Below are positions 5,732-5,921 of a stretch of DNA of 5,921 nucleotides, piece by piece. The position numbers and the translations under genes were made by a program. The first letter of the stretch is position 1. The number at the start of each line of letters is the position of its first letter. A model generated the notes under the pieces. The model saw only the letters and a list, made by a program, of their open reading frames with translations, was not told where the DNA came from and did no database searches. The DNA comes from an uncultured Clostridiaceae bacterium (GTDB taxonomy: Bacteria > Bacillota > Clostridia > TANB77 > CAG-508): assembly GCA_905198755.1 (NCBI GenBank), contig CAJKDR010000065.1:1-5921 (forward strand), written 5' to 3'.

Positions 5732-5921
5732 CTCACGGTACCACCTTAATTTATATATAAATCATTTATTATATACATCTCAAATAACGTTAACGCCGTT
5801 TTACGAATATATCTACTTTTTATTCAATATATCAACTCAAAAGCTACCTTCAGTTTATCTTTCTACAAGAAGTTTACAGCCTATGACTTCTTTTCTCTAT
5901 TATAGTAGTTTTAAACTTACT
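5691..5921 (-). promoter_or_regulatory. T-box riboswitch controlling valS, specifier GUA (Val), cut by the window edge
   Basis: Uncharged tRNA-Val is the expected ligand. On the minus strand the window opens at the AGTA of the specifier-loop 5' strand (5918-5921). The helix GTTTA/TAAAC (5912-5916 with 5853-5857) follows, then the distal stem AGAAGT/ACTTCT with loop CATAGGCTGTAA. The specifier strand is GAAG-GTA-GCTTTTGAG, with GTA at 5845-5847. The T-box core AAGGTGGTACCGTG (5734-5747) has UGGU in the bulge, matching the A73 discriminator of tRNA-Val; it differs from the common ACCGCG by reading ACCGTG. The basal part of stem I and the promoter lie beyond position 5921. Confidence 0.93.

Overview
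The window reads as chromosomal DNA of a low-GC Firmicute, most likely from the Clostridia. It is AT-rich, its genes start at strong AGGAGG-type ribosome binding sites, it uses sigma-A-like promoters with 17-base spacers, and it carries two T-box riboswitches, which are typical of Firmicutes. All genes lie on the minus strand, so transcription runs from high to low coordinates.

In transcription order: the window opens at 5921 inside stem I of a T-box leader whose promoter lies outside. This T-box has a GUA (Val) specifier and a terminator at 5691-5731. An unidentified, well-structured leader of about 115 nt follows (5521-5635), then valS (2861-5506, valyl-tRNA synthetase, 881 aa). Just after the valS stop comes a TTGACA/TAAAAT promoter (2817-2845), a second complete T-box (about 2597-2798) and aspS (806-2566, aspartyl-tRNA synthetase, 586 aa), which ends in an intrinsic terminator (760-791). 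Next is a separate monocistronic unit: a promoter (664-692), a 14-base palindrome (619-632), an unrecognised strongly acidic 136-aa protein (183-593) and an intrinsic terminator (138-173). Positions 1-130 hold no gene but contain a GC-richer array of three degenerate 20-21 base repeats (35-95).

The two synthetases form a T-box-controlled translation-supply block, each answering to uncharged tRNA. The valS leader is consistent throughout: GUA specifier, and a UGGU bulge matching A73 of tRNA-Val. The aspS leader is the most interesting item. It has no GAC in the specifier strand. The triplet at the position equivalent to the valS specifier is AAC (Asn), and the UGGC bulge fits the G73 discriminator of tRNA-Asn or tRNA-Asp. 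The AspRS itself resembles the alphaproteobacterial type rather than the usual Firmicute type. Together these suggest, without proving, an AspRS tied to asparaginyl-tRNA supply by the transamidation route. No wholly new system can be claimed from this window. The second-look candidates are the aspS specifier, the valS leader element and the repeat array beside the orphan gene.
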